Source: Pyropia yezoensis
Taxonomy: Eukaryota > Rhodophyta > Bangiophyceae > Bangiales > Bangiaceae
Assembly: GCA_009829735.1 (NCBI GenBank)
Contig: CM020618.1
Coordinates: 4,028,882-4,092,881, forward strand
Direction of reading: 5' to 3'
Length of the DNA: 64,000 bases
The notes below the pieces were generated by a model. It saw nothing but the letters and a program-made list of their open reading frames with translations, had not been told where the DNA came from and ran no database searches. Each line of letters begins with the position of its first letter. Position 1 is the first letter of the stretch. A program made the translations under genes and the position numbers. Positions 9,599 to 18,096 of the stretch are shown piece after piece.

Positions 9599-11542
9599 AT
9601 GGCGACTCCGGGAGTGGAGACGGACTCTCTCGATGAGCGTATGGAGGACACCTCCTACGGTGCAGCGCCTGCCGGGACTTCCGGCGGGGGCTCCGCGATC
9701 GCTCCGGGGGGTGGGACTCCCGCGTCACCCGGCTTTGGGTTGACGGCAGGATCTCCCCCGGAGGCGGGACAAGTTGTCCCGCGTGAGGCCTTGGGGCGGT
9801 GGTTTTACCCCGCTTGGCCTCTGTATGAGGAGGGGTTGACTGTTCTTCGCTGTGGCCGACTCGGCGCAGCGATGGGTCGGGTATGGGACCGCCTACGGGA
9901 GAAGTATCCCCGTAGGGTCGGGTTCCCTGCCGGCTTCAGGACGGACCAGTTTGCCTTCCTGGACGACGAGGAGGTCGAGGACGTGCAGCGGGCCAAGGCC
10001 ATGGTGGACCGCGGGGGAACTATCCCGGGTCCCGGCGACTTGCCGACCTTCACTTGGGACGCGGTGGCAACTCGCCCCCCGTACCTTCACGAGGCCGATC
10101 CGCACACTCATCACTTTGATGTGCGGATGGAGAAGGACTTCCGGCGAGGTCCCTACTTGGTGACCTCGGCTCAACTTGAGTTTCCTCAGCAGTCTGCTGC
10201 CAGTAAGGAGCAATACTACCCGAAGAAGCCCGAGTGGTGGCCTCAAGTTGAGGTCCCCTACGGGTTCCCGGCATTGTTGCCACGGTTGCTTGACCACTTC
10301 GGCTCCGTCATGTTGACGGCTGGCCCTGATCATCTGGTGTGGGCCATGTTGGCCACCCAGTGGCTCCTCGAGGTCATGTCGACCTGGGTGTCATGTGTTC
10401 AGCGGCGGGGGATGCTCTGGCATCTCCCCCTCCGGCTCATCCAGGGTTTGGAACAGCTCACCCCTCAGCTAGTTGCTGAGGGGTGCTCGTCAGGACAACT
10501 CACTCTACTTGAGGAGATGCTCCGCCTCCACAAGTTTATCGAGTGGGAGAGCATTGAGCACAAGTTGCGCCGCCCCACTCGGGGGCCCAAGGACGATGGC
10601 GCACTTCGCCAGTTCGTGTGGGTCGCTCGTGAACTTCACGACGGCCGTGTGGTCCTACGAGAGGGGTTGGGCATCGGGGACTACCCGTATGCCCCGGGGG
10701 TGGATCGTCACACTGCGCCACCCCCGGACAAGCCCATAGTTATGGCTGTGCCCTCATATGATGACCATATGACTCAACCTACTGCGGGGGCCCCAAGTCG
10801 GGGTCGCAGTTACACCCGGGTACCGCCACCTCGGCGTGCCCCTCCGCTTCCTCCTGTTCCTTTCCAGCCTCACGGGAACATCCCGATCAGCGTGGCCGTG
10901 GAGTCATCCACACCGGTGTCTCCCAACTTGGGGGCCACCCTCCTGACGGTATACCCCAAGTTGGTGTTACCGCCCACGCCTCTAACCTCAGAGATGATGA
11001 TCACCACGTTGGTGCGCACCATTTCCTGGTTGGCCGCGTCGACCGCAACCCTCCAAAGTTCCGAGACTCCTCAACTTGAGGAGCGCGTTCGTACTGCAGT
11101 GGCGACCGCGAGTTGCGAGTCGGTGGCGGAGTTTATGACGGCCGAGTTGGCTCGCATTGGGGCTATTATGCCCCAGCCAACCCCACTTGGGCGTGGCAAG
11201 CGTCGTGCGAGCCGGGCATACTCGCCTCCTCGCCGTCGTCGCCGTCACTCGCGGCGCTCTCCCTCCGTGTCGGAAGACGAGTTGTCTTACTCCGTCTCGG
11301 AGTCCTCTACCCCATCGGAGACGGAGTCTGTCCAGCGTCTGCGTCGCAAACTTGCGCGCAAGACCAGGCAGAAGAGTAGCCACGGTCGGCGCCACTTGCG
11401 CGACCGTGAGGGGCGCGACGGTTCCGACTTGGAGCCGCCGCCCCTTCCAACGAGTGGAGACCGTTATCGGCGTGGTTCTCGCCGCTCGCCTCCACGTGAG
11501 GGCGAGGGCCGTGGAGTGGGAGAGTCTAGCATGTGTGCCTAG
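9599..11542 (+). CDS. Ty3-B1 antisense third ORF (aORF)
   Basis: A 647-residue protein coded opposite to gag-pol, in the space between pol and the 3' LTR. The start ATG at 9599 has a good context (AGAGCCATGG); the frame is open upstream to 9428. The N-terminal ~70 residues are Gly/Pro-rich. A conserved core lies around residues 160-330 with YYPK, VEVPYGF, LATQWLLEV and LRLHKFIEWE. After a Pro-rich linker comes an Arg/Ser-rich tail from about residue 540 (RRRRRHSRRS, later RRGSRRSPP) that looks like a nuclear or nucleic-acid-binding segment. The core aligns with the antisense ORF of Ty3-A. No known domain recognised. Differences from the B2 copy are mostly synonymous. Confidence 0.8.
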   Translation: MATPGVETDSLDERMEDTSYGAAPAGTSGGGSAIAPGGGTPASPGFGLTAGSPPEAGQVVPREALGRWFYPAWPLYEEGLTVLRCGRLGAAMGRVWDRLREKYPRRVGFPAGFRTDQFAFLDDEEVEDVQRAKAMVDRGGTIPGPGDLPTFTWDAVATRPPYLHEADPHTHHFDVRMEKDFRRGPYLVTSAQLEFPQQSAASKEQYYPKKPEWWPQVEVPYGFPALLPRLLDHFGSVMLTAGPDHLVWAMLATQWLLEVMSTWVSCVQRRGMLWHLPLRLIQGLEQLTPQLVAEGCSSGQLTLLEEMLRLHKFIEWESIEHKLRRPTRGPKDDGALRQFVWVARELHDGRVVLREGLGIGDYPYAPGVDRHTAPPPDKPIVMAVPSYDDHMTQPTAGAPSRGRSYTRVPPPRRAPPLPPVPFQPHGNIPISVAVESSTPVSPNLGATLLTVYPKLVLPPTPLTSEMMITTLVRTISWLAASTATLQSSETPQLEERVRTAVATASCESVAEFMTAELARIGAIMPQPTPLGRGKRRASRAYSPPRRRRRHSRRSPSVSEDELSYSVSESSTPSETESVQRLRRKLARKTRQKSSHGRRHLRDREGRDGSDLEPPPLPTSGDRYRRGSRRSPPREGEGRGVGESSMCA

Positions 11543-11653
11543 TTGGCAGCTGCCTTTGTTGTGAGAGTGTGAGGGTTAGGGCTGTAGTTTAAAGCCACTC
11601 TGCGTACCACTTCGACTTGAAGCACTCTCTTGGCACTGTTGCTCGGCCTTCCC

Positions 11654-14600
11654 TCACGTTGAGGGAGGGCTGTTAGGGTCTATCTCGTTCCGGGCACAGT
11701 ACGCCCGGACCTTCTCAGCAGGAAGGTCCTCCACATACTCCCACGTATCATCCTTGGCTTTGTAGCCAAACCAACGCACCCTCAACATGAGGCGGTCAGT
11801 ATCCTCATCCCAGCCGTGGTCGATGAACTTGTCGAACACGTACTCCTGCGGGCCCTGTTTGGCTGCAGGCAGCGAGGGCAGGCGCCACGTTTTCAAAGCA
11901 CGCGCCCAAGCTGGGTCGCCTGCAGGCGGTGGTGCAACTTTGACCACGTCCTGTCCGTTCACTGTGCGGACCCCATCGTCACTTTCGATGGTGAAGCGCC
12001 GCCCATCAGTACGAAGGACCTGGTACGGCCCCTTCGTCTGGAACACCAACTTACCCCCAGTTGGGGTGTGTGAGTGGACCAATACCCAGTCACCCTGCTC
12101 GGGGACATGCTTGGCGTTGCGCACCTTTTTGTCAAAGGTACGCTTGTAGCGCTTTTGTGCTTTGTCCATCTCAGCCCTGACTTTAGGGATGAGGTTTTCA
12201 AGCCTAGCAGCGAACTCCGCCTTACTCTCAGTAGGAGTGGGCGTACTGCCACCATCCTCCCTAGTTGGGAGCGGCCGCCGCACGGCAATAGACCGCACGC
12301 GACGGGGGGTCACAAAAGCGAGGGGTACTTCCCCGGTAGATGAGTGAACCTGCGAATTGTAGGCAGTGGTCAGAATAGAAATGTATTGGTCCCACGTCTT
12401 CACGTGCTCACTCACATAATGGCGCAGCTGCCTAACAATAGTTTTGTTGAAGCGCTCCACCTGCCCATTAGTTTGTGGGTGGTAGGGGGTGGCATAGTTT
12501 GCCTTAACCCCCAACATATCCAGCACTCCTTGAAACAGTACAGACGCAAATTGCGGTCCATTGTCCGATAGTGTACTATCCGGAATGCCATACGCGGCAA
12601 CCCAGTGATCTAGGAAGGCTGACACGACCGACATGGCCGTGATCTCTGCCAGTGGGATCGCTCGCGTAAGTTTCGTGAAGCGGTCACAGATGACCAGGAG
12701 GTACTGGTTGCCCTCCTCGGTCACTGGCAGTGGCCCAAGGATGTCCATCGCCAACGCGGCGAAGGGCTCCTTGGCCGGGAACAATAGCATAGCCGTAGTA
12801 GGCCGCCGTTCCATCAGACGGTTCTGTGCACAACTTGTGCAGGCAGCCACCCAACTGCAGATGTCCACCACCATGGACGGCCAGTAGTACCTGGTCCTCA
12901 GGGTCTGGTATAGTTTACTAGACCCCAGGTGTCCACCCGTGGGAGCGTTATGCTCCCTCTCAAGGATACTGTCCTTGAGGGATGCGGGGACGACAAGTTG
13001 TTCGGTCCCCTGGAATACCCCCCTCCTCATGAGGAGGCCATCGTCTCCCAGGAAGAACCGCGTCTCCGCCACTGTATCCAGGGTATCCCTCTGCGACTTG
13101 CAGAAGGGATCCTCGGCCTGGGCCTTCACTACTTCGTCCAGGGACAGGGGCAAGTACTTCTTGTTCCCTGGCGCCTCGGGATTCAACGCCTGACCCGAGC
13201 GCGTGACTACCCCCACGATGGGAATGTCCTCATCGACTGGGGTGGTGTCCAGTCCCTCGGTAGGTACCCGAGAGAGGCCGTCGGCAAGGGCATGTTGCCT
13301 GCCAGGTCGGTACTCAATATCAAAGTTGAAGGGTGCAAGTCGCACCCTCCACCGGTTGAGACGAGTGTTCGTACAGTCCGTCTTGAAGATGAACTGCAAC
13401 GCGCGGTGGTCACAGCGGATGAGGAACTTCTCACCCTCTAGGTAGTGACGAAGTGACGTCACCGCCCATACCACTGCGAGTCCTTCCAACTCGGTGACTC
13501 CGTAGTTCTTCTCGGCCGAGTTTAGCCCCTTGCTGAAGTATCCCACCGGCAAGTACTCCTTGTCCGGCTGCTGCTGAAGCAACACACAACCAAGGTGGTC
13601 GTAGCTAGCGTCCACATCCAGGATGTAGTGGCCTCCCAACCTGGGAATAGCCAGGATAGGGGGCTTCAGCAGAAGGTCCCGAAGAGTCTCAAAGGATTCC
13701 TGCTCCACCCGACTTGGGGGAGGCAGGTTCTTCGGTAGCGTTGAGCTCACTAACTCATTCAACGGCTTCGCCACTTTGGCGAAGCCCTTAGTGAAACGTC
13801 GGTACACGTTACACATCCCGAGGAAGCTCCTCATCTGGGTCTGGGTCCGGGGGTACTGAGCCTTGCGGATGGCCCTCAAGTTTTTCTCGTTGACACTGAG
13901 ACGCCCCGGACGGACAACATGTCCCAAGTACTCCACCTCTTGAGTGAAGAGGTGGCACTTACTCGCCTTCAGTGACACTCCGGCGTCAGCAAGTAGCTTG
14001 AACACCTGGCCAAGATGGCCAATGTGTTCCTCCGGACTTCGGGAGAACACAATGATATCGTCTAGGTACACGAGACAGATCTGCCACCGTACTCCGGCCA
14101 GAATCATGTCCATAGCGCGCTGGAAAGTTGCCGGCGCGTTACACAGGCCAAACGGTAGACGCTTGCACTGGTAGGTACCACAGTGACAGGTAAAGGTAGT
14201 TTTATGCCTGTCCTCCGGGGCAATGGGAATTTGCCAGTACCCCGCGTTACAGTCCAGGGTAGAGAACACGTTTGCCTCCCCCAGAGAGTCCAGACAGTCA
14301 TCCATCCGAGGTAGGGGATAACTATCCTTCACCGTGCTCTCGTTGAGCTTACGGTAGTCGATACAGAACCGGGGGGTCCCATCAACTTTGGGGACGATCA
14401 CCACCGGACTCGCCCACTCGGCGTTGCTGGCCTCGATCACATCGAGGGCCTCCATGCGAGCAACTTGCTCCTTAACGAGGGCCCTTGAACGGGGTCCCCC
14501 CCTATACGGTTGTTGGCGTATAGGGGGCGCACCGGGTTTCAACTCGATCCGGTGTTGGGTAGCTCTCATGAGTCCCAATTGACCATCCCACAACTTGTGA

Positions 14601-15637
14601 TATTGGTCCAAGAGGCGTTCAACTTGAACCCTCAACCTGGGTGGAACACCCTCCATGTTTACCTGGGGCCGAGGAGAGGCGGCCGACTTGGCTTGATGCT
14701 TCTCCTTTCCGGACTTCGGGTCGCTACTTGCGCCCGCGCTGAGGGTGACCGCTACTACCGGTCCCTCGTGTTGGTCGATATAGCCGAACTTGGCCCCCGA
14801 CTTGAAGAACTTGGGCGACGAGCTCAGGTTCATCACCTGGATCCTCCACGGGACTCCGGCTTTGGAGTCCATCGTGCCAAGGGCAACATGCACTTGGTGC
14901 TTGCGAGCAAGACGGGGGTTAGGGTGCACCAACCCGTTCCCCGCATAATCAGTTACAACATCCACGTGCGCCACCGAGTTGGGGGGCAACATGACTTTAC
15001 GGGCTAAACGCAGAGTAGCAGTAAACCCTTCCCTCACAGAACAAACAGGCTTCGACTGTGAAACTGTCACAGGAGCCACTGACTTTCCCTTACCAAGGAT
15101 GGGGATAGTCTCCCCATTCATCAACTTGACCCAGTACTCAGGGCCACAAATCAAAGGCACTTGTGTTACGACATAAGGGGTACCCAGAAGCAGGGGTACC
15201 GATATATTCTCAACTACACCATAGGTCACGTCGACCTCATGGGTCCCCAACCGAGTTGGTAGGGTCACGGCACCAACGATGGGAAGTACCCCACCATTGA
15301 TATCGATCAGATGGTCAGCTTTAGACTTCCAGCGTTGGAGCCTCATCCCCTTTGGTAATAGCGACTTGCGTATCAAGGAGGCTCCTGACCCGGTATCAAG
15401 TACGATACGGGCAGAACAGGCACGGCCGGGGGCTAGTTGCACCCGTCCAGCCACCTGGAAGTTCTCACCCGTCAGCACCGCGATGACCCGACGTGGGTTT
15501 ACGTTCTTGGGAAGTCCCACCCGAGGTGGGCGGACTCCCTTAGGTCGCCGCAGTATCCGACACGGTTGGTTCGTCCTCTTGGCCCACTTGGCCGAGGCTG
15601 CCGTTGTGAGCTTCGGACGACCAGCTCCAACGGTCAT
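11654..15637 (-). CDS. pol: Ty3-B1 Pol polyprotein with C-terminal chromodomain
   Basis: A 1327-residue Pol that looks whole. The domains in order are an aspartic protease (VLDTGSGASLI, Asp near residue 81), reverse transcriptase (FCIDYRKLNE, FGLCNAPATFQRAMD, VYLDDIIVFS), RNase H (DVDASYDHLG and later HALADGLSRV), integrase zinc domain (TGGHLGSSKLYQTLR, then CTSCAQNR), DDE core (MDILGPLPV, SDNGPQFAS, YHPQTNGQVERFNK) and a chromodomain (residues about 1265-1320, RVRWFGYKAKDDTWEYVEDL). Its ATG overlaps the gag stop as ATGA. The chromodomain suggests integration directed to particular chromatin. Confidence 0.95.
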   Translation of the reverse strand: MTVGAGRPKLTTAASAKWAKRTNQPCRILRRPKGVRPPRVGLPKNVNPRRVIAVLTGENFQVAGRVQLAPGRACSARIVLDTGSGASLIRKSLLPKGMRLQRWKSKADHLIDINGGVLPIVGAVTLPTRLGTHEVDVTYGVVENISVPLLLGTPYVVTQVPLICGPEYWVKLMNGETIPILGKGKSVAPVTVSQSKPVCSVREGFTATLRLARKVMLPPNSVAHVDVVTDYAGNGLVHPNPRLARKHQVHVALGTMDSKAGVPWRIQVMNLSSSPKFFKSGAKFGYIDQHEGPVVAVTLSAGASSDPKSGKEKHQAKSAASPRPQVNMEGVPPRLRVQVERLLDQYHKLWDGQLGLMRATQHRIELKPGAPPIRQQPYRGGPRSRALVKEQVARMEALDVIEASNAEWASPVVIVPKVDGTPRFCIDYRKLNESTVKDSYPLPRMDDCLDSLGEANVFSTLDCNAGYWQIPIAPEDRHKTTFTCHCGTYQCKRLPFGLCNAPATFQRAMDMILAGVRWQICLVYLDDIIVFSRSPEEHIGHLGQVFKLLADAGVSLKASKCHLFTQEVEYLGHVVRPGRLSVNEKNLRAIRKAQYPRTQTQMRSFLGMCNVYRRFTKGFAKVAKPLNELVSSTLPKNLPPPSRVEQESFETLRDLLLKPPILAIPRLGGHYILDVDASYDHLGCVLLQQQPDKEYLPVGYFSKGLNSAEKNYGVTELEGLAVVWAVTSLRHYLEGEKFLIRCDHRALQFIFKTDCTNTRLNRWRVRLAPFNFDIEYRPGRQHALADGLSRVPTEGLDTTPVDEDIPIVGVVTRSGQALNPEAPGNKKYLPLSLDEVVKAQAEDPFCKSQRDTLDTVAETRFFLGDDGLLMRRGVFQGTEQLVVPASLKDSILEREHNAPTGGHLGSSKLYQTLRTRYYWPSMVVDICSWVAACTSCAQNRLMERRPTTAMLLFPAKEPFAALAMDILGPLPVTEEGNQYLLVICDRFTKLTRAIPLAEITAMSVVSAFLDHWVAAYGIPDSTLSDNGPQFASVLFQGVLDMLGVKANYATPYHPQTNGQVERFNKTIVRQLRHYVSEHVKTWDQYISILTTAYNSQVHSSTGEVPLAFVTPRRVRSIAVRRPLPTREDGGSTPTPTESKAEFAARLENLIPKVRAEMDKAQKRYKRTFDKKVRNAKHVPEQGDWVLVHSHTPTGGKLVFQTKGPYQVLRTDGRRFTIESDDGVRTVNGQDVVKVAPPPAGDPAWARALKTWRLPSLPAAKQGPQEYVFDKFIDHGWDEDTDRLMLRVRWFGYKAKDDTWEYVEDLPAEKVRAYCARNEIDPNSPPST

Positions 15638-17580
15638 TCGTTTCCCGCCGACTTGGCGTCCGAATCTGAGGGCGAAGGGGACGACGACGAGTCCGAGGAC
15701 GACGTGTCCGCCCCCTCCGTCGAGGGTGTGGCGACCGCCACCACTGGTCGAGACCCACCCTCGCGGCGTGAACGCACTTCGTTCGTAGCCGACTTCTTAC
15801 TCGCATTCCTAACAAGCTGTTGGATGCGTTTACTCAACTTGGGGCAATCATATGCCCAGTGACCATCGGAGTTGCAGTTCCAACACCGATGATCAGTTCC
15901 CGGAGGGGTCTTCCCAACTGGGGAAGACGACGAGGTACCTTGGGAAGTTCCCACGGCAGCTACCACCCTCTCCTTGCGGATTCGGCGTGCCTCTCGCAAC
16001 TCTCTGGCCTGGCGCGCCTCTTCCCGTTCCTTGGCCAACTCGGCCTGACGCTCCTGGCGTTGTTCCTCCCGCAACTTGCGGTAGGCCTCGCCTCTGCGGT
16101 AGGCGAACCTAGCCAACTCGGCCAGGGTCGCCCGGGCAGTGTTATGCTCCCGGGTCTCCATCCGGACTGACCAGTGGAGTCCTTCCACAAACCGACTCTT
16201 CACCACAGCTTGTGGATGAAGAAACCCACAAAGATTGTTGAGCTTACGAACTCGCTCCGCAAAGGACAACTCGTCCTCAGCCTCTTCCTGATGGGCTTGC
16301 GTAAACTCCTCGACTTGAGAAGCCAACGCCGCTTCATCAACCATGGCCCTCAACAACCAGTTGACGAGCTCCAAATAGGACGTCACCTCCCCAGCGCCTC
16401 CACTTGAGGAGCTGGGCATGACGGACATAAGTTCTGTCCGCAGGTCTCCCTTCGTAAACTCCTGTAGCATGTAAAAAGCCATGCCTTCACTTATGGCATT
16501 GTCGTCACAGGCTTTTGTGAAACGACGTAGGAACTCAAAGACACGGAGGGGGGGAGTTCCATCCCACTCCGCTTTGTGCCCAAAAGAGTGAAGTGCATTC
16601 TTCTTGGCACGGCCCATGGCTCGGGCCTGGTCAGGACCATACGCCACCGACTTGTTGTGGAGGGCGTAGGTCTCACAGTCAAAGATCCTCTGGTAGACCG
16701 GGTTGGCTACTTGGATCTTGGGCGGCACCTCACGTTGAGGGAACAGCCGCTGTGGCACTGGGGTAAGTTCACCCACAGTGCCTGTAGTCCGGCGCGGCGC
16801 GCTTGGTGTAGCCGCCGGTGTTGTCGGGGGGAACTCCCCCATGAAGGGCGTACGCCCCACCGAGTATGGTGTGGCTCCCTCGTTGGGAGTCACAGGGGTC
16901 GCCCCCTGTTCAGGGCGACCCGAGATAGGTGTCAGGGGGGGCACCCCCTGCGCCTGCGGGCTCGAAGGCCCCAATCCGGTCTGGACATTAAGGCCATCTG
17001 GCAAACTCGTCACAATCTGATTCAGAATAGTATTCGTCATCGTGACCACCAGGTCCGGCAAAGTCTGCCGCAACACAGTGGTCGCCTCCCGACGGACAGT
17101 TTCCGCGAGGAGTGGATTGACGACTCCAGTTGAGTCTCGGTCCACCTCCGGGAGTCCACCTGAGGGGTAACCACGTTCCTCAGGGGTCTCAACCGGGGGC
17201 ATGGGCGCGAGCCCATCGCCGACCAACGGAGGTCCGCCGTCCTCCGAAAGCCTAGTTGGCGATGGCTCCATGCCAAAGTTGGCTCCAACCCGAGTGGAAC
17301 TCGCGGGGACAGTCCTCACCCCTTGGGACGTTCCCGTTGAGTATACCACGCGGTGGCCAGACTTCGGCCCACCCACGTCAGAAGTGTCACCCGAGTGAAC
17401 TCCCGACTGAGTCGGGGTGGCCTGTTGCCCGCCCGCACTTCCAGTCCTGCTGGCTTGAGGGACCTCTAGTCCCTCTGCGACCCCAGGTAAACCCACCTGT
17501 GTCTCACCAGTATTCAAAGGCACTGAAGTACGTGCGTCACCCGTGTACTCCCCGGACGACGGGGGGTCCGAGCTAGCCAT
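15634..17580 (-). CDS. gag: Ty3-B1 Gag polyprotein
   Basis: A 648-residue Gag starting at ATG 17580 (context AACATGG); the frame is open eight codons further but without an ATG. A long Pro/Gly/Thr-rich N-terminal half is followed by a retrotransposon-gag capsid domain around residues 310-480 (FEFLRRFTKACDDNAISEGM), then a charged coiled-coil-like stretch rich in Glu, Arg and Ala. One CCHC knuckle (CWNCNSDGHWAYDC) lies near residue 580, and the tail is Ser/Asp-rich. It forms the particle and binds RNA. The capsid region shares the FLRRF.KACDDN.ISEG pattern with Ty3-A. Confidence 0.93.
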   Translation of the reverse strand: MASSDPPSSGEYTGDARTSVPLNTGETQVGLPGVAEGLEVPQASRTGSAGGQQATPTQSGVHSGDTSDVGGPKSGHRVVYSTGTSQGVRTVPASSTRVGANFGMEPSPTRLSEDGGPPLVGDGLAPMPPVETPEERGYPSGGLPEVDRDSTGVVNPLLAETVRREATTVLRQTLPDLVVTMTNTILNQIVTSLPDGLNVQTGLGPSSPQAQGVPPLTPISGRPEQGATPVTPNEGATPYSVGRTPFMGEFPPTTPAATPSAPRRTTGTVGELTPVPQRLFPQREVPPKIQVANPVYQRIFDCETYALHNKSVAYGPDQARAMGRAKKNALHSFGHKAEWDGTPPLRVFEFLRRFTKACDDNAISEGMAFYMLQEFTKGDLRTELMSVMPSSSSGGAGEVTSYLELVNWLLRAMVDEAALASQVEEFTQAHQEEAEDELSFAERVRKLNNLCGFLHPQAVVKSRFVEGLHWSVRMETREHNTARATLAELARFAYRRGEAYRKLREEQRQERQAELAKEREEARQARELREARRIRKERVVAAVGTSQGTSSSSPVGKTPPGTDHRCWNCNSDGHWAYDCPKLSKRIQQLVRNASKKSATNEVRSRREGGSRPVVAVATPSTEGADTSSSDSSSSPSPSDSDAKSAGNE

Positions 17581-17681
17581 GTTGGCTAACGATCCGTATG
17601 ACACGGTCCAAGTCCACCGTTCCTCTGAGACAGAGGGCCCCCTACACCCGGGTGCACCCGGAGGTAAAGTTTACCTCTATC

Positions 17682-17697
17682 CCCTGCTGCTCCACCA
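17682..17697 (-). promoter_or_regulatory. Ty3-B1 primer-binding site
   Basis: Reading the minus strand, TGGTGGAGCAGCAGGG begins two bases after the 5' LTR. It is identical to the Ty3-A primer site although the two families have unrelated LTRs. Confidence 0.7.
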
Positions 17698-17699
17698 AA

Positions 17700-18096
17700 T
17701 GTGGCAAAAACCACTCGCACACACAGTACCCAAGTTGGGGCGGTGTGCGAGGGCTGCCTCCCGTGTCGGGGGAACCGGAAGAAGTGCAAGTCGCACACAC
17801 TCTATCCCTGTTGTGGGGCAATCCCCCCACGGACAAACAAGAAGATGGTGTGTGGTCCAACAGTTTCTTCGTCACTCAGAATCTCCCACCCCAGCACCTG
17901 CCCACCGGGCCACACGAAAATTCAAGACGATAAATGCAGAAAACCCTCAAATCCAAGTTGGATTTACTACTAAGCTAACTATCCCGAACTTAGGGAATAT
18001 GGACCCAAATGCAGGGGGAGGAACGGATCAGGCTAGTGGCCTGCCGCCCCTTGCATGGCACGTGTTGCCCCCTACCTGGGGGTCAATACTGCCACA
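17700..18096 (-). repeat. Ty3-B1 5' LTR
   Basis: This 397-bp copy looks identical to 8860-9256 and is followed by the GGTGG duplication. An open frame runs from here into the Ty3-A integrase only by chance of insertion phase. Confidence 0.95.

Larger units (their letters stand above)
8860..18096 (-). mobile_element. Ty3-B1: complete chromodomain Ty3/gypsy element, nested in Ty3-A
   Basis: A minus-strand element of 9237 bp with 397-bp LTRs that look identical, intact-looking gag (15634-17580) and pol (11654-15637), and a 648-codon antisense ORF (9599-11542) between pol and the 3' LTR. Primer site and purine tract are in the expected places. It looks whole and is the youngest insertion in this stack. 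CAASTTG-centred near-palindromes and short perfect hairpins are spread along its whole length (see findings). A second copy, Ty3-B2, lies at 51526-60902. Confidence 0.95.
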
